DNA from: Streptomyces sp. NBC_01276
GTDB taxonomy: Bacteria > Actinomycetota > Actinomycetes > Streptomycetales > Streptomycetaceae
DNA: 64,000 bases
Direction: 5' to 3'
Assembly: GCF_041435355.1 (NCBI RefSeq)
Contig: NZ_CP108442.1
Coordinates: 3,968,001-4,032,000, forward strand
Part shown: piece by piece, positions 1 to 7,467 of the stretch
How positions within the stretch are numbered: the stretch's first letter is position 1
How the letters are laid out: each line of letters opens with the position of its first letter
Translations under genes and position numbers: made by a program
The notes under the pieces: generated by a model
Database searches by the model: none
What the model was told of the DNA's origin: nothing
Seen by the model: only the letters and a program-made list of their open reading frames with translations

Positions 1-1207
1 CCTTGACGATCGGCAGGAGCAGGTCGTTCAGGCCGATCTCGGCGGAGGCGTCCTCGCCCGCGGCCTGCTTGAGCTGGATCGCGTCCTGGACGGAGGCGGT
101 GTACAGCACGAGGGCGCGCATGCCCTCGGCGTAGGCCTTCTGCGTCATGAGCGAGCGGCGCACGTCGGGGTGGTGCGTGATGGTGACCTTGGGCGCGGTC
201 TTGTCCATGAAGTTGGCCAGGTCCGGGCCCTGCACACGCTCCTTGGCGTACTCCAGCGCGTTGAGGTAGCCGGTGGAGAGGGTGGCGATGGCCTTCGTGC
301 CGACCATCATCCGGGCGAACTCGATGATCATGAACATCTGGCGGATGCCGTCGTGCTTGTCGCCGATCAGCCAGCCCTTGGCGGGGTGCTGGTCGCCGAA
401 GGTCATCTCGCACGTGTTGGAGGCCTTGAGGCCCATCTTGTGCTCGACGTTCGTGGCGTAGACGCCGTTGCGCTCGCCCAGCTCGCCGGTCTCCCAGTCG
501 AAGTGGAACTTCGGGACGAGGAAGAGGGACAGGCCCTTGGTACCCGGGCCGTGGCCCTCGGGGCGCGCGAGGACGTAGTGGAGGATGTTCTCCTCCATGT
601 CGTGCTCACCGGACGTGATGAAGCGCTTCACGCCCTCGATGTGCCACGAGCCGTCCGCCTGCTGGACGGCCTTGGTGCGGCCGGCGCCGACGTCCGAGCC
701 GGCGTCCGGCTCGGTCAGCACCATGGTGGAGCCCCAGCGCTTCTCGACGGCGATCTCGGCGACCTTCTTCTGCGCCTCGTTGCCCTCTTCGAAGAGGATG
801 CCGGCGAACGCCGGGCCGGAGGAGTACATCCACACGGCCGGGTTCGCGCCCAGGATCGTCTCGGCGAACGCCCAGATGAGGGAGCGGGGCGAGGTGGTGC
901 CGCCGATCTCCTCGGGCAGGCCCAGGCGCCAGTACTCGGAGTCCATGAAGGCCTTGTAGCTCTTCTTGAACGACGCCGGGACGGGCGCGGTGTTGGTGGC
1001 CGGGTCGAAGACCGGCGGGGTGCGGTCGGCGTCCTCGAAGGAGGCGGCCAGCTCGTTCTCGGAGAGCTTGGTCATCTCGCTGAGGATGGTCCTGGCGGTC
1101 TCGGTGTCCATCTCACCGAACGGGCCGGTGCCGTACACGTTGTCGCGGCCGAGCACCTCGAAGAGGTTGAACTCGATGTCGCGGAGATTCGACTTGTAGT
1201 GCCCCAT
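1..1207 (-). CDS. Acyl-CoA dehydrogenase (FadE5-like), C-terminus beyond window
   Basis: Flavin-dependent dehydrogenase of the large (about 600 aa) acyl-CoA dehydrogenase type with C-terminal extension, acting on fatty acyl-CoA in beta-oxidation. The 402 visible codons begin [20 protein letters not shown], the N-terminal helical segment typical of this subfamily. They include the flavin/substrate region TEPDAGSD and a following FITSGEHD stretch. The ATG at 1207 has GGAG about 8 nt upstream. The gene runs off the left edge, so the C-terminal domain and the catalytic base are not visible. Two 12-bp palindromes upstream (1252-1287) suggest control by a TetR-type repressor. Confident in the family, not in chain-length specificity. 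Confidence 0.93.
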   Translation of the reverse strand, partial: MGHYKSNLRDIEFNLFEVLGRDNVYGTGPFGEMDTETARTILSEMTKLSENELAASFEDADRTPPVFDPATNTAPVPASFKKSYKAFMDSEYWRLGLPEEIGGTTSPRSLIWAFAETILGANPAVWMYSSGPAFAGILFEEGNEAQKKVAEIAVEKRWGSTMVLTEPDAGSDVGAGRTKAVQQADGSWHIEGVKRFITSGEHDMEENILHYVLARPEGHGPGTKGLSLFLVPKFHFDWETGELGERNGVYATNVEHKMGLKASNTCEMTFGDQHPAKGWLIGDKHDGIRQMFMIIEFARMMVGTKAIATLSTGYLNALEYAKERVQGPDLANFMDKTAPKVTITHHPDVRRSLMTQKAYAEGMRALVLYTASVQDAIQLKQAAGEDASAEIGLNDLLLPIVK

Positions 1208-1251
1208 GGCGACGGCTCCGTTAAGGCTCGGGGAGACAGGTTCCTCGTACA

Positions 1252-1287
1252 TACCAATCGGTAACGTCATGATGCTACCCGTCGGTA
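1252..1287. promoter_or_regulatory. Twin 12-bp palindromes upstream of acyl-CoA dehydrogenase
   Basis: TACCAATCGGTA at 1252-1263 and TACCCGTCGGTA at 1276-1287 share the arms TACC...GGTA. Their starts are 24 bp apart, about two helical turns. They lie 45-80 bp upstream of the dehydrogenase start. The spacing and symmetry fit tandem binding of TetR-like dimers (inference). No regulator gene is adjacent. Confidence 0.55.
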
Positions 1288-1376
1288 ATAAGAAGCAACC
1301 CTTCACCGGAGACTGTGACCAGCGTCAAGCCAGGGACGCTGGAGCGGGGCCGGGGCGCCGCCCCGGCCCCGGAGCG

Positions 1377-2021
1377 TCAGGCCGCGGCCCCCGGGACCTC
1401 CGGGAAGGCCAGGCGCGGCGAGCCGCCCGCCCACCAGACCCCGATCACGAAGGCGGCCGTGGCCTCCACGTACGCCGCCCGGTCCAGCCCGCCCGCGGCC
1501 ATCGGGCTCCACCCCATCCCCGTGATCAGCTCCTCGACCCGCCCCGCCGCCACCGGGTCGTCCGCGCAGAACGGCACCGCCGGCCGCTCCCCGCCGAAGG
1601 CGCCCGGAGGCTGCTCCCACGCACTGGAGTGGGCCAGGTTGAAGGCCTTCACCACGTGCGCGCCGGGTGCCGCGGCCCCGATCAGCGCGGCCACGCTCAC
1701 GCCGGGGGCCGTCGCCAGCATCACCCCGCCCGGACCCGGCTCCAGCGGGTTCGTGCAGTCCACGACCGTCCGTCCCGCCAGTGCCGCGGCGTGCTCCCGG
1801 GCCAGCTCCGGGGCCCGCCCGGCCGGTACGGCGAGCAGCGCCACCTCCCCGTACGCCGCCGCCGCGGCCACCGGCCCGTGCCCGGCCGCCCCGATCCGGC
1901 CGGCGAGGGCCGCGGCGGCCGCCGTGTCCCGGCCGCCCACGAACACCTCGTGCCCGGCCCGCGCCCAGGCGCCGCCCAGGGCCTCCGCCATCGCTCCCGT
2001 ACCCATGACGCCGATCCGCAT
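1377..2021 (-). CDS. NADPH-dependent F420 reductase / NAD(P)-binding oxidoreductase
   Basis: 214-residue protein of the NADP oxidoreductase coenzyme-F420-dependent family, a single Rossmann-fold domain. The start MRIGVMGTGAMAEALG carries the GxGxMA dinucleotide-binding turn, followed by VFVGGRD, which in this family contacts the NADPH phosphate. A VVDCTNP segment follows near residue 90 and VVKAFN near 125, both family hallmarks. It likely moves hydride between NADPH and a deazaflavin or a small substrate; the sequence does not settle which. It is transcribed divergently from an HxlR regulator 99 bp away, a classic redox-gene/HxlR arrangement, so that regulator probably controls it. Confidence 0.8.
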   Translation of the reverse strand: MRIGVMGTGAMAEALGGAWARAGHEVFVGGRDTAAAAALAGRIGAAGHGPVAAAAAYGEVALLAVPAGRAPELAREHAAALAGRTVVDCTNPLEPGPGGVMLATAPGVSVAALIGAAAPGAHVVKAFNLAHSSAWEQPPGAFGGERPAVPFCADDPVAAGRVEELITGMGWSPMAAGGLDRAAYVEATAAFVIGVWWAGGSPRLAFPEVPGAAA

Positions 2022-2120
2022 GGTCCACCTCTTCCGTCCTCTGGCCTGCTCGGTCGGGCCGACGCTACGGAGGCCGACGCACACCGTCCGGTGTCCATCG
2101 GCGGGGGCAGGATGGCGGGC

Positions 2121-2516
2121 ATGGAGACGCCGACCGAACCCACCGACCCGGCCGCGGGCCTGCCCGACCTCGCCTACACGGCGGACTGCCGGGCGCGGGT
2201 CGCGTTCGAGGTGCTGGCCAAGCGCTGGGACAGCGTCGTGGTCTTCACGCTCGGCGCGCACGGCCCGATGCGGCCGCGCGCGCTGGTGGCGCGGATCGGC
2301 GGGATCAGCCCGAAGGTGCTGAACGAGGCGCTGCGGAGGCTGGAGTACAACGGCCTGGTCGAGCGCCGCGCGTACGCCGAGGCCCCGCCGCGCGTGGACT
2401 ACGCCCTGACCGAGGCCGGTACGGCCCTGCTGGTCCCGATGCGGGGGATGGGCGCCTGGGCCGCGGAGTACGCGGACGCCGTGCTCGACGCCCAGGACCG
2501 GTACGAGGCCCGCTAG
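2121..2516 (+). CDS. HxlR-family winged-helix transcriptional regulator
   Basis: 131 aa. A Cys near the N-terminus (TADCRARVAFEVLAKRWDS) precedes the winged helix, as in HxlR regulators; the recognition-helix region reads GISPKVLNEALRRLEYNGLVER. HxlR proteins are small dimeric repressors or activators, many responding to electrophiles through that Cys. I chose ATG 2121, which has GCAGG at a proper distance, over an in-frame ATG at 2112 that overlaps the ribosome site. It is divergent from the F420/NADP oxidoreductase, its likely target. Its stop overlaps the stop of the convergent ATPase gene. Confidence 0.88.
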   Translation: METPTEPTDPAAGLPDLAYTADCRARVAFEVLAKRWDSVVVFTLGAHGPMRPRALVARIGGISPKVLNEALRRLEYNGLVERRAYAEAPPRVDYALTEAGTALLVPMRGMGAWAAEYADAVLDAQDRYEAR

Positions 2517-2875
2517 GGGCGGGGGAGTTCGGCCCAGACGGTCTTCCCGGCCGCCTCCCGGCGCACCCCCCATCGCAGCGACACGGCGGCCAGCAGGGCC
2601 AGGCCCCGCCCGGACTCGTCGGTCTGCGCGGCGTGCCGTTGCGCGGGCTGCCCGTACGGATCGGGATCGGTGAGCTCGACCCGCGTACGGGCTGCCCTTC
2701 CGGTGACCCGCAGGGTGACGGGGGTGCCCGCGCCGAGATGGGTGATGACGTTGGCCAGCAGCTCGCTGACGCAGAGCTCGGCGTCGGCCGACTCCGCCCC
2801 GAGGTGCTCGCGCACGGCGTGACGCAGCAGCGGGGCCGCCTCGGGGACGGCGAGCAGCCGGATCGTGAGGCTCAC
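2513..2875 (-). CDS. ATP-binding anti-sigma-type regulator (HATPase_c)
   Basis: 120-residue single-domain GHKL ATPase of the RsbW/SpoIIAB-like type that is abundant in Streptomyces. The N-box is CVSELLANVITH and the G-box region is ESGRGLALLAAVSLRWG. Such proteins bind or phosphorylate anti-anti-sigma partners, or act beside XRE/DUF397 pairs. GTG start at 2875 overlaps the TGA of the upstream small gene (GTGA), so the two are translationally coupled. It is convergent with the HxlR gene, and their stop codons overlap. Confidence 0.82.
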   Translation of the reverse strand: MSLTIRLLAVPEAAPLLRHAVREHLGAESADAELCVSELLANVITHLGAGTPVTLRVTGRAARTRVELTDPDPYGQPAQRHAAQTDESGRGLALLAAVSLRWGVRREAAGKTVWAELPRP

Positions 2876-3078
2876 CGGCCGGCCAGCGCGTCGGCGATCC
2901 GCTGCGCGGTGGCGGGGTTGCAGTTCCCGAGGCTGATCAGCGGCGGGGTCCGGTGGCTCGCGGCGTACGAGGGCAGGTGCAGGTCCAGCGAGGGCAGGGT
3001 GATCCCGTGTGCCGCGAGGGCGGCGCGGAGTTCGGTGAGGGCGGTGATCGCGACGCGGTCGCCGTCGGGGTCGCTCAT
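2872..3078 (-). CDS. Small conserved hypothetical protein coupled to HATPase
   Basis: 68-residue protein starting MSDPDGDRVAITALTEL. It is predicted mainly helical, with no membrane segment or recognised domain. Its stop overlaps the GTG of the downstream ATPase by 4 nt, which implies co-translation. It is divergent from the XRE regulator. Position and size match the small unnamed proteins often found between XRE regulators and ATPases in Streptomyces. The middle part (ISLGNCNPATAQRIADALAG) resembles a short helix-turn-helix-like or partner-binding segment, but I cannot assign a function. Confidence 0.65.
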   Translation of the reverse strand: MSDPDGDRVAITALTELRAALAAHGITLPSLDLHLPSYAASHRTPPLISLGNCNPATAQRIADALAGR

Positions 3079-3196
3079 GGGGGCTTTCCGTTCCTGTGCA
3101 GAGTGTGACGAAGTCCTCACAGGCTGATGTCTCGCCGCGTACCGTGGAAAGGGTTTCGAGTTCCGCTGGGCAAGTGGTAAATGGCGGTGGTGGGTT

Positions 3197-4048
3197 GTGC
3201 CTGCTCGTAAGGACACGGACGCGTCGGCGAGTGTTCCGTCCTTCTACGGCGCGGAGCTGCGCTTCAAACGGGAGGCCGCCGGGCTCACGCTCGATCAGCT
3301 CGCGGACGGCAGCTTCCGAGGAGTTCCGTTCCTCAGCCAAATCGAGCACGGCGAGCGGCGGATGCCGCTGGATCTGGCCCGGCACGTAGACCGGAAGCTG
3401 GGGACGGACGGCTTTTTCGAGCGCCGCTGTGAAGATGCCCGCAAGGCGAAGCAGTCGGGGCACGCGGAGTACTTCGCGGACGTTGCGGAGATGGAGCCGG
3501 ATGCGCAGACCATCGAGGACTGGGCGCCGATGCTGGTGCCGGGGCTGTTGCAGACGGCCGCGTACGCGCGAGCCCTCACCCGGGCCGCGATGCCCCGGGC
3601 CATGGACAGCGAGGTCGAGCAGAAGGTGACCGCGCGCATGGCGCGGGCCCGGCTCTTCAGGCGGGAGAACCCCCCGGAGTACTGGGGAATCCTGGACGAG
3701 TCGCTGCTTCGGAGGCCGGTGCTGCCAGCAGAGGGGATGGCGGAGTTGCTGGAGCACATCGCGGGCGTGGTCAGAACAACCCGCTCCATTTTGCAGATCG
3801 TTCCGGAAACCGAGGCCGCTCACCCGTTCATGATGGGCATGGCTCGGTTGATGACTTTCGGGGACGCGCCCCCGGTTGTGTACACCGAGAACCTGCACAG
3901 CGGCCAACTCATCGAATATCCGTCCCTCGTGAGGGACTACCGCAGGTCGTACGATCTGCTGAGGGCTGCCGCGCTGTCACCTGAGGCGTCCCTTGCGAGG
4001 ATCGACGCGGCTGCAGAGGACTTCCGACATGGCAAACACCGAGAATGA
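3197..4048 (+). CDS. XRE-family regulator with DUF5753 sensor domain
   Basis: 283 aa. N-terminal Cro/C1-type helix-turn-helix (about residues 15-75: LRFKREAAGLTLDQLA ... FLSQIEHGERRM) followed by a DUF5753 domain (motifs VPGLLQTAAYARAL and ILQIVPE). These regulators usually pair with a downstream DUF397 protein and an ATPase in developmental signalling. GTG 3197 is the only plausible start with HTH context. The DUF397 gene begins inside its last codons, so the two are co-translated. Codon bias is slightly weaker than in neighbours, common for this fast-duplicating family. Confidence 0.92.
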   Translation: MPARKDTDASASVPSFYGAELRFKREAAGLTLDQLADGSFRGVPFLSQIEHGERRMPLDLARHVDRKLGTDGFFERRCEDARKAKQSGHAEYFADVAEMEPDAQTIEDWAPMLVPGLLQTAAYARALTRAAMPRAMDSEVEQKVTARMARARLFRRENPPEYWGILDESLLRRPVLPAEGMAELLEHIAGVVRTTRSILQIVPETEAAHPFMMGMARLMTFGDAPPVVYTENLHSGQLIEYPSLVRDYRRSYDLLRAAALSPEASLARIDAAAEDFRHGKHRE

Positions 4049-4259
4049 CCTGGCGTCCGCCTCCTGGCGTAAGAGCAGCTACAGCAACGGCACCGGCGGC
4101 GAGTGCGTCGAGGTGGCCGACGGAGTCACCGGACTGGTCCCCGTGCGCGACTCCAAGGTGAGGGGTGGCCCCATCCTCATGTTGTCGGCGGCGGCCTGGG
4201 GGCCCTTCGTCTCCGCCCTGAAGGGCGGTCCCGCCCCGGAAGGCCCGCGGCCTCGATAG
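4029..4259 (+). CDS. DUF397 domain protein
   Basis: 76 aa with the diagnostic DUF397 core: ASWRKSSYSNGTGGECVEVAD, a central VPVRDSK and a final AAAWGPFVSALK. ATG 4029 lies 20 nt inside the end of the XRE gene. DUF397 proteins act with their XRE partner; in characterised BldB/WhiJ-like systems the small protein modulates DNA binding by the regulator. The pairing here suggests the same role (inference). Confidence 0.92.
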   Translation: MANTENDLASASWRKSSYSNGTGGECVEVADGVTGLVPVRDSKVRGGPILMLSAAAWGPFVSALKGGPAPEGPRPR

Positions 4260-4269
4260 GCTTCGGCCC

Positions 4270-4728
4270 ATGTACGGCTACGACCAGAACCCGGGTGCCC
4301 AGCAGGGCTACGCGCAGCAGCCCCCGCAGGGGTACGCGCAGCAGGCGCCGCCGCTGTACCCCGAGCCGTCCCCGCCCTCGCTCGCGGACGCCGTACGGGC
4401 CTTCACGACCGGTTCGCTGTCCGCCGAGGACTTCCAGCAGATCTTCGCCACCTCGAAGGTCTACTGCCCGCGCGGTGACACCCCGGGGTTCCTGGCGCTG
4501 CACAACACGCAGCAGCCCGTCATCCCGATGTTCACCACGCTCAAGGAGCTCCGCCGGTACGCCGGCAAGGAGTCCAAGTACTTCGTGATCACCGGCGCCG
4601 AGGTGATCGACCTGCTCCCCACCGGCTACGGCTTCGTCCTCGACATGGAGGGCGACCACCGGATGGTGTTCGACGCGAAGGCCGTCGAGCAGATGGTCGA
4701 CTTCGCCATGCGCCGCATGTATGGCTAG
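4270..4728 (+). CDS. SseB-like protein with Gln/Tyr/Pro-rich N-terminus
   Basis: 152 aa. The first 40 residues are low complexity (repeats of QQGYAQQ and PPQGYAQQ), followed by an SseB N-terminal-like domain: FMTTL-type segment PMFTTLKELRRYAG, then YFVITGAEVIDLLPTGYGFVLD. SseB-fold proteins have no general enzymatic role assigned. Starts 10 bp after the DUF397 stop and may be in the same transcript. The stop codon lies inside a 25-bp tandem duplication (4723-4770). Confidence 0.72.
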   Translation: MYGYDQNPGAQQGYAQQPPQGYAQQAPPLYPEPSPPSLADAVRAFTTGSLSAEDFQQIFATSKVYCPRGDTPGFLALHNTQQPVIPMFTTLKELRRYAGKESKYFVITGAEVIDLLPTGYGFVLDMEGDHRMVFDAKAVEQMVDFAMRRMYG

Positions 4729-4783
4729 ACGCCATTGCTGCGCAGACGGCTAGACGCCATTGCTGCGCAGGCGGCTAGGCGCC
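4723..4783. repeat. 25-bp tandem duplication across convergent stop codons
   Basis: A 23-bp unit beginning GGCTAGACGCC occurs at 4723-4745 and again, identical, at 4748-4770, with a shorter third echo (GGCTAGGCGCC) at 4773-4783. The first copy holds the TAG of the SseB-like gene. CTA in the third echo is the TAG of the convergent membrane-protein gene. Confidence 0.9.
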
Positions 4784-5212
4784 GGTCCGCCGCAGCCTGC
4801 GCCGCCACAGGGCCGTGCCCGCCGTGCCCACCGCCAGGGCCGCCGCCCCGTACGCGTACAGCAGGGCCGGGTCCGGGTGGTGGGCCAGGGTGATGCGGAT
4901 CCCGGCGTAGACCGGGAGGACGATGAGCTGCCAGCGGCCGTCGTACTCGACCCTCGCGGTGGCCCACTGGAGCAGCAGGCCGGCCAGGAACGTCAGGACC
5001 GCCCAGGCGGTGAGGTACGGCCACGGGGACCCGGGCAGCGGTGACAGCGGCATGCCGCTCGACGCCCAGTGGTGGGTGGCGTAGCCGATGGCCGTGACCA
5101 GGGCGGCGATGCCGGCGGCCCGGCCGAGGGCGGCCAGGGGGGCGGGCAGGCGTCGGCGGGGGTCGGCCGCCCCTTCGGGGGTGGGCTCGGGCTCGGTCGG
5201 ACGGGTCTCCAT
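4775..5212 (-). CDS. Hypothetical membrane protein
   Basis: 145 aa with a charged Pro/Glu-rich N-terminus (METRPTEPEPTPEG) followed by about four hydrophobic helices: around 28-50, 63-85, 92-110 and 115-133. It ends in a basic WRRRLRRTGA tail, which suggests a cytoplasmic C-terminus. No enzymatic motif is visible. Convergent with the SseB-like gene. Conserved unnamed Streptomyces membrane proteins of this size are common, so no function is proposed. Confidence 0.7.
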   Translation of the reverse strand: METRPTEPEPTPEGAADPRRRLPAPLAALGRAAGIAALVTAIGYATHHWASSGMPLSPLPGSPWPYLTAWAVLTFLAGLLLQWATARVEYDGRWQLIVLPVYAGIRITLAHHPDPALLYAYGAAALAVGTAGTALWRRRLRRTGA

Positions 5213-5360
5213 GTCCGGGAAGACCCGATAGCGGGCCCCCGGGTTGTCATGTGTAGGACATTTGGCGAGATTTCCCCGGTCCGGGGTCCGTCGCCCCGTC
5301 GCGCGCCCGTCCGGGAATGACCCGGGCGGGCGCGCTGTTCTGTGCGGGTGTGGCAGAAAG

Positions 5361-5383
5361 TTCGACTTTCAACTAAAGTCGAA
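5361..5383. promoter_or_regulatory. 9-bp inverted repeat upstream of pirin gene
   Basis: TTCGACTTT (5361-5369) and AAAGTCGAA (5375-5383) form a perfect inverted repeat with a 5-bp spacer in an AT-rich island. The pirin ribosome site AAGGAGGT starts 5 bp later at 5388. It resembles a MarR-type operator (established style, not a matched consensus). It sits where a bound repressor would cover the transcription start. Confidence 0.6.
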
Positions 5384-5402
5384 GCAGAAGGAGGTCCTGA
5401 CC

Positions 5403-6362
5403 ATGCCCGCAGTGACTGTTGAGAACCCGTTGACCCTCCCGCGCGTGGCCGCGCCGCAGACGGCCGCGCCGCGCAAGGTGCTGGCCGTGTCCACGGCCCC
5501 GGGCGGTTTCGAGGGCGAGGGATTCCCGGTGCGCCGCGCGTTCGCCGGGATCGACTACCGCCACCTCGACCCGTTCATCATGATGGACCAGATGGGCGAG
5601 GTGGAGTATCAGCCTGGAGAGCCGAAAGGGACCCCCTGGCACCCCCACCGCGGCTTCGAGACCGTCACCTACCTGATCGACGGAACCTTCGTCCACCAGG
5701 ACAGCAACGGTGGCGGCGGCGTCATCAACGGCGGCGACACCCAGTGGATGACCGCCGGTTCGGGCCTCCTGCACATCGAGGCCCCGCCGGAGTCCCTGGT
5801 CGTCAGCGGCGGCCTCTTCCACGGCCTCCAGCTGTGGGTGAACCTCCCGGCCTCCGACAAGATGATGCCCCCGCGCTACCAGGACATCGGCGGCGGCCAG
5901 GTGCAGCTGCTGACCACCCCGGACGGCGGCGCGCTGCTCCGCGTGATCGCCGGTGAGCTGGACGGGCACGAGGGGCCGGGCATCACCCACACCCCGATCA
6001 CGATGATCCACGCGACCGTCACCCCGGGCGCGGAGATCACCCTGCCGTGGCGCGAGGACTTCAACGCCCTCGCCTACGTCCTGGCCGGGCGCGGGTCCGT
6101 CGGCGAGGAGCGCAGGCCCCTCCACACCGGGCAGACGGCGGTCTTCGGCGAGGGCGGCTCGCTCACCCTGCGGGCGGACGAGTCCCAGGACTCCAACGCC
6201 CCGGCCCTGGAGGTCGTCCTGCTCGGCGGGAGGCCCATCCGGGAGCCGATGGCGCACTACGGGCCGTTCGTGATGAACAGCCGGCACGAGCTCCAGCAGG
6301 CCTTCGACGACTTCCAGGCGGGCCGGCTCGGCCGGATCCCGACCACGGAGCGCACGAAGTAG
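5403..6362 (+). CDS. Pirin family protein
   Basis: 319-residue bicupin. The N-terminal metal site is typical of pirin: FIMMDQMGE, PHRGFETVTYLIDG and a third ligand in GLLHIEAPP. The C-terminal cupin shows PGAEITLPWREDFNALAYVL. Pirins bind Fe; bacterial members act as quercetinases or as regulators of central metabolism (Streptomyces PirA binds an acyl-CoA dehydrogenase). ATG 5403 has the best ribosome site in the area (AAGGAGGT, 7 nt). A palindrome just upstream suggests a dedicated repressor. An acyl-CoA dehydrogenase is also in this window, although 4 kb away. Confidence 0.95.
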   Translation: MPAVTVENPLTLPRVAAPQTAAPRKVLAVSTAPGGFEGEGFPVRRAFAGIDYRHLDPFIMMDQMGEVEYQPGEPKGTPWHPHRGFETVTYLIDGTFVHQDSNGGGGVINGGDTQWMTAGSGLLHIEAPPESLVVSGGLFHGLQLWVNLPASDKMMPPRYQDIGGGQVQLLTTPDGGALLRVIAGELDGHEGPGITHTPITMIHATVTPGAEITLPWREDFNALAYVLAGRGSVGEERRPLHTGQTAVFGEGGSLTLRADESQDSNAPALEVVLLGGRPIREPMAHYGPFVMNSRHELQQAFDDFQAGRLGRIPTTERTK

Positions 6363-6372
6363 CCCACGGAGA

Positions 6373-7431
6373 TCAGGGGAGCGGGACCTCGGGGTCCCGC
6401 TCCGCGAAGCGGCCGCGCAGTTCCGAGACCACGCCGAACGCGGCCGCCGTCAGCGGTACGGCGAGCAGCATGCCGAGGATGCCGGCGACGCTCGCCCCGG
6501 CCGTGATCGCGAGCATCACCAGCGCCGGGTGCATCTGCACGGTCCGGCTCTGGACCAGGGGCTGGAGCACGTACCCCTCGATCATCTGGACCGCCAGCAC
6601 GACGCCCAGGACCCACAGGGCGATGACCCAGCCCCGGTCGGCGAGGGCCACGAGGACCGCCACGGCGCCGGAGAGGAAGGCGCCGAGGTAGGGGACGTAG
6701 GCGGTGACGAACACCAGCGCCGCCAGCCCCACCGCGCCCGGCACCCCGAACACCAGCAGTCCCGCGCCGATCAGCACGGCGTCGACGAGGGCCACCAGGG
6801 TGGTCCCCCGCATGAAGCCCTCGACGGCCTCGAAGGCGCGCCGTCCCATCGCCTCCACCAGGTCGCCCGACCGGCTCGGGACCAGGGAGCGCAGCGTGTG
6901 CGCGGCCCGGTCGGAGTCGCGCAGGAAGAAGAAGATCAGCACCAGCGCCAGGACCCCCATCGCGATCGTCGTGCCGACCGCGCTGAGCCCGGCGAGCAGC
7001 CCGGACGCGGCGGTCCCGCCGAACTTCGCGAGCAGGTCCTCGGAGTTCCTGGCGAGGTCCTCCACCGAGGTGCCGACCGCCCCGAAGTGCTCGGCGAGGG
7101 CCTGCCCGGCCCGCCGGAGCGCGTCGACGATCTGGTCGCCGGTCTCGACGAGCGCGAGGACGACGACGTACGCGGCCCCGCCGACGACCGCGACGACGGC
7201 GAGGCAGGTGAGGGCCGCGGCGAGCGAGCGGTGCACCCCCGTCCGGACCAGCCGCCGCTGCAGCGGCCCGAGCAGGGCGGTCCCGAGCACGGCCAGCAGT
7301 ACGGGCGTGACGACGGTCTTGAGGACGACGCACAGCCAGATGGCGACGGCGAGGACGCCGACGGCGAGCAGGACCACGGCGCACCAGGCGGCGAACCGCC
7401 GCACCGGGCCGGGGAGCAGGGGGGTCGCCAT
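6373..7431 (-). CDS. AI-2E family transporter (UPF0118 permease)
   Basis: 352-residue polytopic protein with the family layout: paired N-terminal helices (about 12-60), a third near 75, a periplasmic helical stretch (100-150), then a C-terminal bundle. The conserved GxxxPYLG-like motif appears as FVTAYVPYLGAFLSG, and PLVQSRTVQMHP and ILGMLLAVPLTAA follow. Members export small molecules or act as Na+/H+ antiporters; the substrate cannot be inferred. Convergent with pirin (10 bp between stops). The start ATG 7431 follows the phosphatase gene by 36 bp on the same strand, so the two probably share a transcript. Confidence 0.88.
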   Translation of the reverse strand: MATPLLPGPVRRFAAWCAVVLLAVGVLAVAIWLCVVLKTVVTPVLLAVLGTALLGPLQRRLVRTGVHRSLAAALTCLAVVAVVGGAAYVVVLALVETGDQIVDALRRAGQALAEHFGAVGTSVEDLARNSEDLLAKFGGTAASGLLAGLSAVGTTIAMGVLALVLIFFFLRDSDRAAHTLRSLVPSRSGDLVEAMGRRAFEAVEGFMRGTTLVALVDAVLIGAGLLVFGVPGAVGLAALVFVTAYVPYLGAFLSGAVAVLVALADRGWVIALWVLGVVLAVQMIEGYVLQPLVQSRTVQMHPALVMLAITAGASVAGILGMLLAVPLTAAAFGVVSELRGRFAERDPEVPLP

Positions 7432-7467
7432 TGCCGCGTCCGCCTTTCGGGTGGACCTCCGGGGGAG

